A stretch of DNA of 64,000 nt. Origin: Marisalimonas sp016777705 (GTDB lineage: Bacteria > Pseudomonadota > Alphaproteobacteria > Puniceispirillales > Marisalimonadaceae). The stretch lies in the NCBI RefSeq assembly GCF_047717795.1, contig NZ_CP159808.1, positions 1,550,001 through 1,614,000 of the forward strand, in the 5' to 3' direction. The notes below the pieces were generated by a model. That model saw only the letters and a list, made by a program, of their open reading frames with translations. It made no database searches and was not told the DNA's origin. Shown piece after piece: positions 43,152 through 52,548 of this stretch (position 1 is its first letter; each line of letters starts with the position of its first letter). Both the position numbers and the translations under genes were made by a program.

Positions 43152-44306
43152 ATGTCTAAATTTACTTTCCCTTCAATTAAAGAAACAAATGATCTTTCAA
43201 GTTTACGATTTGAAGTAAGAGGGTTTATTAGTGAATGTATAAACAACAACGAATTTGTTCCAGCGGCTGACTCTTGGGTTTTTGCTGCAGACCCTGAATT
43301 TAGTAGAAAACTTGGATCAAAAGGCTGGCTTGGAATGTCATTCCCTAAACAATATGGAGGCAATGAAAGAACTGCCCTTGAGAGATATGTTATTACAGAA
43401 GAACTTTTAGCTTCAGGAGCGCCTGTTGCCGCTCATTGGATTGCAGACAGGCAAAGTGGAAGTCAGATTTTAAGGTATGGAACAGAGAAACAAAAATCAT
43501 CAATAATTCCTAAAATAACTTCTGGTGAATGTTTTTTTGCTATAGGTATGAGCGAACCAGACTCTGGTTCGGACCTTGCTTCTGTAAAAACTAAAGCAAC
43601 AAAAACTGTAACTGGATGGAACTTGGAAGGACGTAAAATTTGGTCTACTGGCGCCCATCTATGTAACTATATGATAGTTCTTGCAAGAACTGGCCCTCCA
43701 TCTGAAAAAAATAGACATGAGGGTCTTTCCCAATTTTTAGTTGATTTATCTCTTCCAAACGTAAACATCACGGGTATACCAGATATGACTGGTCAGCGTC
43801 ATTTTAATGAGACCTTATTTGACAATGTTCAATTGTCTGAAGATGCATTATTAGGTGAAGAGGGTAAAGGCTGGTCACAAGTTGTTGGTGAACTAGCTCT
43901 TGAACGATCTGGTCCCGAAAGATTTCTCTCTCACTTTACTCTACTTGATAGATTTATTAATGAATTTCGAAATAAATTATTGAAATCTGGTTCAAATATA
44001 ATTGGTAAGCTAATTGCTGAATTACAAACATTAAGAAGAATGAGTTTTTCTATAGCATCAATGTTACAAAATGGAGAATCTCCTGAGACACAGGCAGCTT
44101 TTGTAAAAGAGCTAGGTAATAAATTTGAAAAAACGATGATTGAAACATTAAGAGAGTTTTCAAATATTATTCCACTTTATGAGTGGCCAAACCAATTACA
44201 AAATTTGTTTGAGGATGCTACTCTAAGAATACCTTCCAATTCGTTAAGAGGTGGCACAACTGAAATTATGAAAGGAATAATAGCTAGGCAGTTAGGTTTA
44301 AGATGA
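43152..44306 (+). CDS. Acyl-CoA dehydrogenase (large partner)
   Basis: This 384 aa flavoprotein oxidises acyl-CoA to enoyl-CoA. It has the typical LGMSFPKQYGGNERTALERY, then IGMSEPDSGSDLASVKTKAT (FAD/substrate block) near 135-154, IWSTGAHLCNYMIVLARTG, and a final LRGGTTEIMKGIIARQLGLR. It overlaps the next gene by 4 nt (ATGA). Together they look like a heteromeric pair as in steroid-ring/side-chain ACADs. No SD is obvious. Confidence 0.88.
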   Translation: MSKFTFPSIKETNDLSSLRFEVRGFISECINNNEFVPAADSWVFAADPEFSRKLGSKGWLGMSFPKQYGGNERTALERYVITEELLASGAPVAAHWIADRQSGSQILRYGTEKQKSSIIPKITSGECFFAIGMSEPDSGSDLASVKTKATKTVTGWNLEGRKIWSTGAHLCNYMIVLARTGPPSEKNRHEGLSQFLVDLSLPNVNITGIPDMTGQRHFNETLFDNVQLSEDALLGEEGKGWSQVVGELALERSGPERFLSHFTLLDRFINEFRNKLLKSGSNIIGKLIAELQTLRRMSFSIASMLQNGESPETQAAFVKELGNKFEKTMIETLREFSNIIPLYEWPNQLQNLFEDATLRIPSNSLRGGTTEIMKGIIARQLGLR

Positions 44307-45334
44307 ATGAAGAACTGGCTATTATTTTAGAAACAGCCTCTAAAATCTTCAACAAACATGTCAATCACGATCTACGTCAGTTCATAGATAAAGAAAATAT
44401 AAATTTGATAAATTTATGGAATGATATTGAAGAACAGGGTCTTTCAAAGATAATTGTTAAAGAAAAATTTAATGGGTCAGGATTACCATTTTCTTTTATT
44501 TTACCCCTCATCAAAATGTCTAATAACTTTGGAACGCCTCTACCATTTTCAGAAACAATATTAAGTAATTACTTATTATCTGAATCTGATATTAACCCAC
44601 CAAATGGCATAGTAACTTTTGCAACTGATGGCGTAGACATTAATATTACAAATAATAAAATTTCTGGAAATTTACGTTCTATTCCATTTTTAAACTTAAC
44701 AGATAAAATTATCCTTATTACTGAAATTAAGAATATTAAAAATATTATTCTTTTACATAATACAAGCGAAAAACTTCAGCCTAAAAAAAACTTTCTAGCT
44801 GATCCACGCTTTGATTTACAAATTAAAAACTGTGAAATAATAGATATAAAGCCACTAAACTCAAAAATTGATTTCAATCATTTGGGAGCTCTGATGAGAT
44901 CTGCTCAGATGATTGGTTCAATGGAGAAGGCTTTAGCCTTATCAATTGATTATTGCTCTCAAAGAAAACAATTTGGAAGAACATTGTCTAAGTTTCAAGC
45001 TATACAACATCAAATTTCAGAAATGGCCGTTGAATTATCTGCTTCATCAGCAGCTTTATCTGCTGTAGGAAACATAGATGAAGCCAATAAAAATATTCAA
45101 GATATTGCTATATTGAAAATAAGAGCTGGAATTGCAGCAGGAAAAATTATTGCTATTTCTCACCAAGTTCATGGTGCTATTGGCTTTACCCAAGAATATG
45201 AATTAGCTTATTTTACTAGAAATCTTAATAGTTGGAGAAATGATTTTGGAAATGAAAATTTTTGGGAAACTTTTTTAGGAAAAAAATTCTTAGAAAACAA
45301 CAATCAAAATTTATGGGAATATTTAACTTATTAA
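44303..45334 (+). CDS. Acyl-CoA dehydrogenase (second, divergent partner)
   Basis: This 343 aa member has the C-terminal ACAD part (about 195-335): RSAQMIGSMEKALALSIDYC, SQRKQFGRTLSKFQAIQHQI and ISHQVHGAIGFTQEYELAYF. The N-terminal and middle parts are short and divergent, with no clear GSD substrate-binding block. It is smaller than the usual 380-400 aa and is fused by overlap to the preceding ACAD, supporting a hetero-oligomeric enzyme rather than an independent one. Confidence 0.85.
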   Translation: MNEELAIILETASKIFNKHVNHDLRQFIDKENINLINLWNDIEEQGLSKIIVKEKFNGSGLPFSFILPLIKMSNNFGTPLPFSETILSNYLLSESDINPPNGIVTFATDGVDINITNNKISGNLRSIPFLNLTDKIILITEIKNIKNIILLHNTSEKLQPKKNFLADPRFDLQIKNCEIIDIKPLNSKIDFNHLGALMRSAQMIGSMEKALALSIDYCSQRKQFGRTLSKFQAIQHQISEMAVELSASSAALSAVGNIDEANKNIQDIAILKIRAGIAAGKIIAISHQVHGAIGFTQEYELAYFTRNLNSWRNDFGNENFWETFLGKKFLENNNQNLWEYLTY

Positions 45335-45359
45335 TACTTAAATTTTAAAAAGGAACAGA

Positions 45360-46157
45360 ATGTCAAAATCAGTTTTATATGAACAAGATAAAAGAATTGT
45401 TAAAATTACACTTAACAGACCTGACACAAGAAATGCTCTTTCAGATGATATAATTGATGGATTGGTAAATTCATTAAAAAAAGCAGATAAAGACAAAAAT
45501 GTTGGTTGCATTATTTTGACTGGAGCTGGAAAAAGCTTTTCATCTGGTGGAAACCTTCAAGAAATTAAAAACATGACCACGAAAGATAATATGTCACTTA
45601 CTGAGTTAGAAGATTGGTACAGGTTTGGCATCCAAAAAATACCTCTTACGATGAACTCAATTGATGTTCCTGTCATAGCAGCGGTAAATGGACATGCTAT
45701 TGGTGCAGGAAATGATTTATGTACAATGTGCGATATAAGAATTGCTGCAGAAGATGCAAAATTTTCTGAGAGTTTTCTTAGAATTGGAATTATACCAGGT
45801 GACGGAGGATCCTGGTTTCTTCCTAAAATAATAGGCCTTGCAAGAGCAAATGAAATGATTTTAACGTGCGATGTTCTCGACGCTTATAAGGCATTAAATT
45901 GGGGGCTTGTATCAAAAGTTGTTAAGAATGAAGAATTATTGGATGAAGCTTATAAAATAGCTGATAAAATAGTATCTCAACCTCCTGAAGCTTCAAGGAG
46001 AGCTAAAAGGTTATTAAAAATGTCACAAGATGTACCTTTAGACAAAGCTCTAGAAATGGCAGCTAGTCAACAAGCTATTCTTCAACAGCTTGATGATCAT
46101 AGAGAGGCCATAGACGCACTTTTAGAAAAAAGAAAACCTAATTATACTAATTCTTAG
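45360..46157 (+). CDS. Enoyl-CoA hydratase/isomerase (crotonase)
   Basis: This 265 aa crotonase hydrates the enoyl-CoA made by the preceding dehydrogenases. The oxyanion-hole blocks GAGKSFSSGGNLQEIKNM (about 57-74) and NGHAIGAGNDLCTMCDIRIA are present, followed by FSESFLRIGIIPGDGGSWFL. AAAGGAACAG precedes the ATG. It ends the three-gene plus-strand operon and is followed by a convergent thiolase. Confidence 0.88.
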   Translation: MSKSVLYEQDKRIVKITLNRPDTRNALSDDIIDGLVNSLKKADKDKNVGCIILTGAGKSFSSGGNLQEIKNMTTKDNMSLTELEDWYRFGIQKIPLTMNSIDVPVIAAVNGHAIGAGNDLCTMCDIRIAAEDAKFSESFLRIGIIPGDGGSWFLPKIIGLARANEMILTCDVLDAYKALNWGLVSKVVKNEELLDEAYKIADKIVSQPPEASRRAKRLLKMSQDVPLDKALEMAASQQAILQQLDDHREAIDALLEKRKPNYTNS

Positions 46158-46193
46158 AATTATAAATACATTTAAAGTAGTCAAGTAAAAGAA

Positions 46194-47360
46194 CTATCTT
46201 ATTCTTTCTAGAATAGAGACATAATTCGCTACTGAAGCACCACCCATATTAAAAATGCCTGCTAAATTCGCATCTTGAATCTGCATGTCTCCTGCTTCAC
46301 CAGTCAACTGCATAGCAGACATTACATGTTGAGAAACGCCTGTTGCACCAACTGGGTGTCCTTTTGACTTCAAACCTCCTGATGGATTTATAGGCAGTTT
46401 TCCATGCTTATGAACCCAGCCCTCTTCAATGGCTTTATAGCCTTCACCTACTTTGGTTAAACCCATTGCTTCGTATTCGATAAGTTCTGCAATAGTGAAA
46501 CAGTCATGAGTTTCGACAAAAGATAAATCATCTAGGTTTATTTTTGCATCTTGTAAGGCATTACTCCAAGCTTGACGAGCACCTTCAAATTCAGTTTTTT
46601 CTCGCTTACTTAAAGGTAAAATATCATTCACATGTCTTCTTGCTCTAAATGCGATTGCTCGTTTAGCCGAAAGAGCAAGATCAAAGTCTTGAATAATTAA
46701 TGCAGCTGCGCCATCTGATACCATAGAACAATCTGTTCTTCTAAGTGGCTCGGCAACATAAGGGTTTTTGTCTGAAATAGAATTGCAAAAATTAAAATCA
46801 AGATTTTTTTGCATATGAGCTAGTGGATTAAAATACCCGTTTGCATGATTTTTAGCTGCTATCTTAGCTAATATATCTGACTTATCTCCATATTTTTGAA
46901 AATAAGCATTTGCAATAGTGGCAAATACGCCCGTAAAACCTCCTTTTGTATCGCCTTCTTCAGGTCGATAACTAGCCCCTAAGAGAATGTCACCAACTTT
47001 CTCAGAAGATGTATCTGTCATTTTTTCAACACCAACAACAAGCGTAGTTTTAGCTCTTTTAGCTTCTATTGCATTCATTGCTGTGTGGATAGCTGCAGAG
47101 CCAGTTGCACAAGCGTTTTCAACTCGCATAGCAGGAACATACCTTAAGTCTAACTGAGAAACAGCAGGCAAAGCACCATGAAAATCTTGTTTTTGAAATC
47201 CATTGTTAAAAGTACCTACAAAGATCGCATCAATATCTTTTGGTGATATTTCAGCATGATTTATTGCTTGTTGAACAACATCAGCAATCATGTTTTCGGA
47301 TGTTTGTTCTTTATTTATACCAAATTTATTGTGTCCCCAACCAGTAATACAAGATGACAT
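46194..47360 (-). CDS. Thiolase-family acetyl-CoA acyltransferase (SCP-x type)
   Basis: This 388 aa enzyme cleaves or condenses acyl-CoA. The nucleophilic Cys is in RVENACATGSAAIHTAMNA, the C-terminal motif is GGLKSKGHPVGATGVSQ, and TDCSMVSDGAAALIIQ lies between, all as in SCP-x/acetyl-CoA acetyltransferase subgroups. I place the start at the ATG 47360, which follows GGAGG; the upstream TTG at 47372 would put that site inside the gene. It pairs functionally with the nearby ACADs and crotonase for beta-oxidation-type steps. Confidence 0.88.
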   Translation of the reverse strand: MSSCITGWGHNKFGINKEQTSENMIADVVQQAINHAEISPKDIDAIFVGTFNNGFQKQDFHGALPAVSQLDLRYVPAMRVENACATGSAAIHTAMNAIEAKRAKTTLVVGVEKMTDTSSEKVGDILLGASYRPEEGDTKGGFTGVFATIANAYFQKYGDKSDILAKIAAKNHANGYFNPLAHMQKNLDFNFCNSISDKNPYVAEPLRRTDCSMVSDGAAALIIQDFDLALSAKRAIAFRARRHVNDILPLSKREKTEFEGARQAWSNALQDAKINLDDLSFVETHDCFTIAELIEYEAMGLTKVGEGYKAIEEGWVHKHGKLPINPSGGLKSKGHPVGATGVSQHVMSAMQLTGEAGDMQIQDANLAGIFNMGGASVANYVSILERIR

Positions 47361-47381
47361 ATAGACCTCCAAAATATTATT

Positions 47382-48104
47382 TTAATTACAAATCTTCATA
47401 AGTAAATTTAAAGTTTCCTTTGCATGTGTGTACATGGCATTGTGACCTGCATGTAATTCAAAAATTGGCCACTTACTTTTCCTTACAACTTCTCTTGAAC
47501 TTTCTAGAGATTCATAAACAGGATTAGTACAAAAGATATAACTTAGAGGAAGGCCATTTCCAATTTCATTTTTTAACTTTAGCTTAGATTGAAAAGTACT
47601 AATGGGGTGAGGTGTTAATTGTTTGTTAAGCATAATTGATTTTCTGATATCAAAAACTCCAAATGCCTCTGGATTAGGTGCTGGGACTGAAAGTTTACCT
47701 TCTGATTTTTCAGCAAGCGCAATTCTTTCTTTAACCACTTCAGGTGGAGCTATATCAAAAGGACTTTGACCATCAGATAAAATTACTGCGTCGAAGTAAA
47801 TAAGTCTATTAATTCTATCTTTCAATATGTCTGCCACACCACTAATTGTGCTCCCAGCAAAACTATGTCCAACTAATATTACATTGTCTAAATTATTGAA
47901 AATAATATGATTAACAATATCTTCAATGAAAGTATCTAAGGTAATGTTTGAAGATAACAAATGCTTTCTTTCACCTAAACCCGTTTGTGTAGGGCAAGTG
48001 ACACTATAACCTTGATAGATTAAAGATTGCGCAACCTCTGTCCAAACCCATCCACCGTGCCATGCTCCATGAATTAAAACAAAATGGGGTTTATTATTTT
48101 TCAT
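47382..48104 (-). CDS. Alpha/beta hydrolase (esterase/hydroxynitrile-lyase-like)
   Basis: This 240 aa hydrolase opens HFVLIHGAWHGGWVWTEVAQ, has the nucleophile elbow GHSFAG (about 75-80) and a catalytic histidine in ELHAGHNAMYTHA. The small size and the HGAWHGGW block match the methyl-esterase/hydroxynitrile-lyase-like group. It begins 22 nt upstream of the thiolase on the same strand. The ester substrate cannot be told. Confidence 0.85.
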   Translation of the reverse strand: MKNNKPHFVLIHGAWHGGWVWTEVAQSLIYQGYSVTCPTQTGLGERKHLLSSNITLDTFIEDIVNHIIFNNLDNVILVGHSFAGSTISGVADILKDRINRLIYFDAVILSDGQSPFDIAPPEVVKERIALAEKSEGKLSVPAPNPEAFGVFDIRKSIMLNKQLTPHPISTFQSKLKLKNEIGNGLPLSYIFCTNPVYESLESSREVVRKSKWPIFELHAGHNAMYTHAKETLNLLMKICN

Positions 48105-48130
48105 ATCACTCTCTTTAAATTAATGAATAA

Positions 48131-48151
48131 AATGATAATATATATATCATT
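48131..48151. promoter_or_regulatory. Seven-base inverted repeat in the hydrolase/SDR divergent region
   Basis: AATGATA (48131-48137) and TATCATT (48145-48151) flank ATATATA. The site lies midway between the divergent starts and could be a shared repressor operator. A/T bias weakens the case. Confidence 0.35.
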
Positions 48152-48205
48152 ATAATAAAGTATATTGATCAACTAATTTTGTCTCGAGCTAATTTAAGAA
48201 TTATC

Positions 48206-48904
48206 ATGAAAACAATTAACATCGCTATCTTTGGAAGCTCAGGAGCAATTGGAAAGGCTTTATGTCTTGAGTATTCAAAATATGAAAACGTAAATAAAAT
48301 TTTCGCTTTTTCAAGAACTGGTGAGAGCTTAAATAACAATTTGGTTACATCAAGAAAAGTTGACTATGCAAACGAAGAAAGTTTGAAAATTGAAGCACAA
48401 TCTCTTGACTATAGATTAGATGTTATTTTGATAACAGTTGGTGCTCTAGACAATCCAGAGAAATCAATAAAAGACTTTTCTGCAAATAAATTCATAGATA
48501 TGTTTAATGTTAATACAATACCGACTGCTTTAATTGCTAAATACTTTTTGCCTTTACTTCATCGAGACAGAGTAACTAAATTTGCTTCTTTATCTGCTAG
48601 AGTAGGAAGTATTGAAGACAACCAACTAGGTGGTTGGTACTCTTATCGTGCATCTAAGTCAGCTTTAAATATGATTTTAAAAGGGCTTTCTATTGAACAA
48701 AAAAGATTGAACCCTGAAAGTATAATTTTTGGGTTACATCCTGGAACAGTAGATTCTAAGTTATCACAACCATTTCGGAAAAAGAATAAAGAATATTTTA
48801 CACCTGAATTTTCTGCCCAAAAGTTAAGGGAGGTAATTGAAAGTAAATCTATAAATGACAACGGCAAAATATTTGCTTGGGATAATAAAGTAATTCCATA
48901 CTAA
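48206..48904 (+). CDS. Short-chain dehydrogenase (C-factor-like)
   Basis: This SDR (232 aa from the chosen ATG) has the nucleotide motif IAIFGSSGAIGKALCLEYSK, the NAG-like site near MFNVNTIPTALIAKYFLP and the catalytic YSYRASKSALNMILKGLS (Tyr and Lys, about 149-166). An in-frame TTG at 48179 would add nine residues, so the start is uncertain. It overlaps the convergent gate-domain gene by 4 nt. Substrate unknown. Confidence 0.85.
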   Translation: MKTINIAIFGSSGAIGKALCLEYSKYENVNKIFAFSRTGESLNNNLVTSRKVDYANEESLKIEAQSLDYRLDVILITVGALDNPEKSIKDFSANKFIDMFNVNTIPTALIAKYFLPLLHRDRVTKFASLSARVGSIEDNQLGGWYSYRASKSALNMILKGLSIEQKRLNPESIIFGLHPGTVDSKLSQPFRKKNKEYFTPEFSAQKLREVIESKSINDNGKIFAWDNKVIPY

Positions 48905-49872
48905 GTGTTAGGCTTATATTCCGGTATATTGTAATTAGTAAGATGTTTCTGCCAAAACTCATCTGTAAAACTTTTTCCCAACCTCATGAAAATGTAAACT
49001 ATACATAATGTCAAAACCGCTCTTAAAAAAAGAGTTACAATTATATTAGAACCTATTAGAGATACAACTGCAGTATCTTCTATTATACTGTGAAGCATTC
49101 CTATTAGAATTATGATACCAAACACATCCTTGTAATGTAATTTTCCAGTTTTAACTTCCTTAATTAAAAGACCTGCTCCAAAACCAATCCCTAAAGTGAC
49201 CCCAACAACGGCAATCGTAGAAGCTTTTTCTCCAACACCAAGAAAATTCAAAAAAGGCTTTAAAGCTTTTTCAATTAATCTCTCAACACCTATATATTTT
49301 AAAAAATCTAAAATTATTACTAACGCAACAATTATAATAAATATCATAGCAAGTCCCTTCAACTGGGACAAAGCCCAACTTAAAATATCTGGCGCACTTT
49401 CTAAGCTTGGTAATAAAATTGTAGCTGAGTAGTTCATATATCCAGTAATCTGGAAAAACAAATTTAGAAGGTAGCATGACAAAACACCGAGACCTAGCCT
49501 AACAAATATCATTGCACGAGCTCTCACTCCTGCTTTTCGACAGATAATAACTTCTATAGGTAAAGAATGAGTAAATAATATTAATAACCCTAACACACTT
49601 GCCTGTGCAGCTGTAAAAGTTTCATCAATTGGAAGCCCTGAAAAAATTATTAAACCTGCATAAGGACTTGTAAGCATCGATGTTGTAAATACTAAAGAAA
49701 TAGCCTCAGGTAATCCCAATAAAAGCATTAAAGGGGCACAAAATGTATTTAAAACCTGAACAAAACCTATTTCCTCTAATATTTTAATAACTATGAGAGT
49801 TGGTATCATCACTTTGAAAAGTTCTAGAGTTATCTCATAAGATGATATGGATAGTTCTTTAATTTTATTCAT
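48901..49872 (-). CDS. Nucleoside-recognition (Gate) domain membrane protein
   Basis: This 323 aa protein has about eight membrane segments with a gate-type motif: TSPYAGLIIFSGLPIDETFT and LGIGFGAGLLIKEVKTG. Proteins of this kind (YjiH/SpmA group) are thought to move nucleosides or other solutes or act as membrane regulators. It is 19 nt downstream of the MFS gene on the same strand. The exact substrate is unknown. Confidence 0.75.
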   Translation of the reverse strand: MNKIKELSISSYEITLELFKVMIPTLIVIKILEEIGFVQVLNTFCAPLMLLLGLPEAISLVFTTSMLTSPYAGLIIFSGLPIDETFTAAQASVLGLLILFTHSLPIEVIICRKAGVRARAMIFVRLGLGVLSCYLLNLFFQITGYMNYSATILLPSLESAPDILSWALSQLKGLAMIFIIIVALVIILDFLKYIGVERLIEKALKPFLNFLGVGEKASTIAVVGVTLGIGFGAGLLIKEVKTGKLHYKDVFGIIILIGMLHSIIEDTAVVSLIGSNIIVTLFLRAVLTLCIVYIFMRLGKSFTDEFWQKHLTNYNIPEYKPNT

Positions 49873-49891
49873 AAATCATTCTCTAAAAAGG

Positions 49892-51133
49892 TTAACTATA
49901 TTGAAATTTATCTTTTTGAAAATAAATCTTCCACATTATAAACGTAACTATAAGTAGATTTGTGAAATTCCAAAAAATTCCATTCACAAATGCTAATTTA
50001 TATGATTGGGTTAAGTCAAATATTTCACCTGACATCCAGCCACCTAGACCCATACCAACAATTGTAGCCATAATCACTAAACCAACTCTTTCTCCAATTT
50101 CTTCAATAGGCAAATATTTTCTTATTATCATTGCATATGCCGGGACAATCCCTCCCTGAGAAAGCCCAAACATTAGTGAAACTATATAAAGTGATAATTG
50201 ACTGTCAAAGGGTAAGAAAAATACCAATGAAAGCATTTGTAAAAAAGACCCTATAAACAAAGTATAAACTGGGCCAATTTTATCAGATAAATATCCAAAT
50301 CCAATTCTGCTTATCATTCCTGAAAAGAGCATTACAGACAACACTTGAGCACCTATTCCTAATCCAAAACCTCTTTCAACGCATAAGGCTACGATATGTA
50401 CTTGGGGCATTGCCATTGCTAAGCAACACCCAATACCTGCTAAAATTAATAAAATTTGTAATGTGCTTGGTGATAAATTATTTAGAGAAGTGTTTTTGGT
50501 AGCTATATCATTACCAGATATATTGTTTGCAATGTTGTTTTTTAAGAAATAAGCAATGGGAAACATAATGGTTGCACAAATGATTGCTATTATAAAATAA
50601 ACGTCTTTCCAGTTATTTGATTCTAGAAAAGAACTTATGAGAAGTGGCCAAAAGGCTCCCGCCACGTAATTTGCACTAGCTATAATTGCTACTGCTAAGC
50701 CTCTTCTTTTTTCAAAGAAATTACCAATATCAGCCATTGCAGGCCCAAAAAAAGTAGCTGCAGCAGTTCCCATAAAAATTTGTAAAATTAATAAATGCCA
50801 GAATTCAGTTGAAATTATCGCTGTTAAATACGAAGAGACAAGTATAAATGTTGCAAAAATAATTGGTATTTTTAATCCAAATCTATCAATAACTTTTCCA
50901 ATTAAAAAATTACCAAGCCCAAAACCCACCATAGTAGTCGCATATAGTAAACTTGCCTTACCTCTATCTATATTAAACTCAGTTTCAATAGCAGGCATAA
51001 CAACGACTACTGACCACATACCTACAGTACCAACGACACCTATTGTAAATAGAAGTATCAACCTTAACCATGACTTCAAACTGTCTTGTTCAATTGAAGT
51101 TATTGTATGTCTGTTTTTTATAGAATCAACCAT
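49892..51133 (-). CDS. MFS transporter (OFA/oxalate-formate-antiporter-like)
   Basis: This 413 aa protein has 12 membrane helices with the MFS signature GNFLIGKVIDRFGLKIPII after TM2 and FGLSQGGIVPAYAMIIRKYL near the C-half. The layout and the companion CaiB-type CoA-transferase upstream suggest an organic-acid carrier of the OFA type. It starts 21 nt after the CoA-transferase on the same strand. The substrate is inferred only. Confidence 0.8.
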   Translation of the reverse strand: MVDSIKNRHTITSIEQDSLKSWLRLILLFTIGVVGTVGMWSVVVVMPAIETEFNIDRGKASLLYATTMVGFGLGNFLIGKVIDRFGLKIPIIFATFILVSSYLTAIISTEFWHLLILQIFMGTAAATFFGPAMADIGNFFEKRRGLAVAIIASANYVAGAFWPLLISSFLESNNWKDVYFIIAIICATIMFPIAYFLKNNIANNISGNDIATKNTSLNNLSPSTLQILLILAGIGCCLAMAMPQVHIVALCVERGFGLGIGAQVLSVMLFSGMISRIGFGYLSDKIGPVYTLFIGSFLQMLSLVFFLPFDSQLSLYIVSLMFGLSQGGIVPAYAMIIRKYLPIEEIGERVGLVIMATIVGMGLGGWMSGEIFDLTQSYKLAFVNGIFWNFTNLLIVTFIMWKIYFQKDKFQYS

Positions 51134-51154
51134 CAGTTACTTTCAGAAAATTTA

Positions 51155-52372
51155 TTATATGATACCCTTATCTTTAAGGTTTATAATTTCACTTTTAGAA
51201 AGACCAATTTTTTCTGACAGTATTTCATCTGTATGTTCTCCTAGTAAAGGAGGTGGCATCCTGTAGGTTGGAGGTGTCTGTTCCATTTTAATTGGATTTG
51301 CTATCAACTTTAAAGGAGCCTTCCCTGTTTTTTTATGATCCATCTGGACAACCATTTCTCTTGCTTTAACATGAGGATCAGAGAAAACTTCGCTTAATGT
51401 ATTGATTGGGCCACAACCTATTTTTTGCTTTTCCAATTCTGTTAACCACCAATCAGATTTATGTTTTTTAGTAATCTCGTTTAAAGTATTTGTAACAAAT
51501 TCTCTATTTGAAACTCTATCTGCGTTAGTTTTAAACCTTTCATCTCCTAGTAACTTTTCTTCACCAGCCAACTTACAAAACCTTTCAAAAGTAGGATCGT
51601 TACCTATCGATAAGACTATATAACCATCTGAAGTTGGCATTACTTGGTAAGGGACAATATTGGGATGTTGATTGCCTAGTCTGTCAGGGTTTTTATCAGT
51701 AGAAAGATAATTCATCCCCTGGTTTGCTAACCACGCGACATGAGTATCCAGCATTCCAATATCAATGAATTGTCCTTGACCTGTTTGAATTTGATGCCTT
51801 ACTGCAGCTAATATTCCTACTGATGCAAACATTCCGGCCATTAAGTCACCAATTGGAACTCCTACTTTCATAGGTTCACCATCTGGATCTCCGGTAAGTG
51901 ACATAACGCCACCCATAGCTTGAATTAAACCGTCATACCCAGGCCTAGACGCATATGGTCCGGTTTGACCAAAGCCAGTGATTGAGCAGTAAATTAATCT
52001 TGGAAAATCTTTTTTTAAGTCTTTGTAACCAAGACCATATTTTTCTAAAGTACCTGTTTTAAAATTTTCAACTAAGATATCACAGTCTGACAACAATTTT
52101 CTTACTAGGCCTTGTCCTTCTTTCTCACTTAGATTTATTGTAATAGATTTTTTATTTCTATTTGCCCCACAATAATACGCGCTTAAATCAGTATCTTCAC
52201 CATTATCATTTTTAACAAATGGTGGAGCAAATCCACGAGTATCATCACCTCCTCCAGGCCTTTCAACTTTAATTATATCAGCGCCAAGATCACCAAGCAT
52301 TTGAGTGCAATATGGACCTGCCAATACTCTAGTCAAATCTAAAACCTTTATACCTTCAAGTGAATTATTCAT
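51155..52372 (-). CDS. CaiB/BaiF-type CoA-transferase
   Basis: This 405 aa protein has the class-III CoA-transferase start VLDLTRVLAGPYCTQMLGDL then GADIIKVERPGGGDD, and the catalytic aspartate in VGVPIGDLMAGM (about 170-181). It moves CoA between organic acids such as carnitine, oxalate/formate or succinate. The C-terminal LGEHTDEILSEKIGLSKSEI tail is typical. The paired MFS carrier suggests it activates the imported acid. Confidence 0.9.
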   Translation of the reverse strand: MNNSLEGIKVLDLTRVLAGPYCTQMLGDLGADIIKVERPGGGDDTRGFAPPFVKNDNGEDTDLSAYYCGANRNKKSITINLSEKEGQGLVRKLLSDCDILVENFKTGTLEKYGLGYKDLKKDFPRLIYCSITGFGQTGPYASRPGYDGLIQAMGGVMSLTGDPDGEPMKVGVPIGDLMAGMFASVGILAAVRHQIQTGQGQFIDIGMLDTHVAWLANQGMNYLSTDKNPDRLGNQHPNIVPYQVMPTSDGYIVLSIGNDPTFERFCKLAGEEKLLGDERFKTNADRVSNREFVTNTLNEITKKHKSDWWLTELEKQKIGCGPINTLSEVFSDPHVKAREMVVQMDHKKTGKAPLKLIANPIKMEQTPPTYRMPPPLLGEHTDEILSEKIGLSKSEIINLKDKGII

Positions 52373-52548
52373 GATTTATATCTCTTACAGTTTATAAAAT
52401 TTTATTTATTTTTTTGAAATATACCCAAAAACATTAAACATTGCATTTTTTTTATAAAATTTTAGATTTACTAAAATTCATTTAACTTTATTGTATATTC
52501 TTAACATCTTAAATAAAAATTACCAATAAACTTATCCTAGAGAATTAA

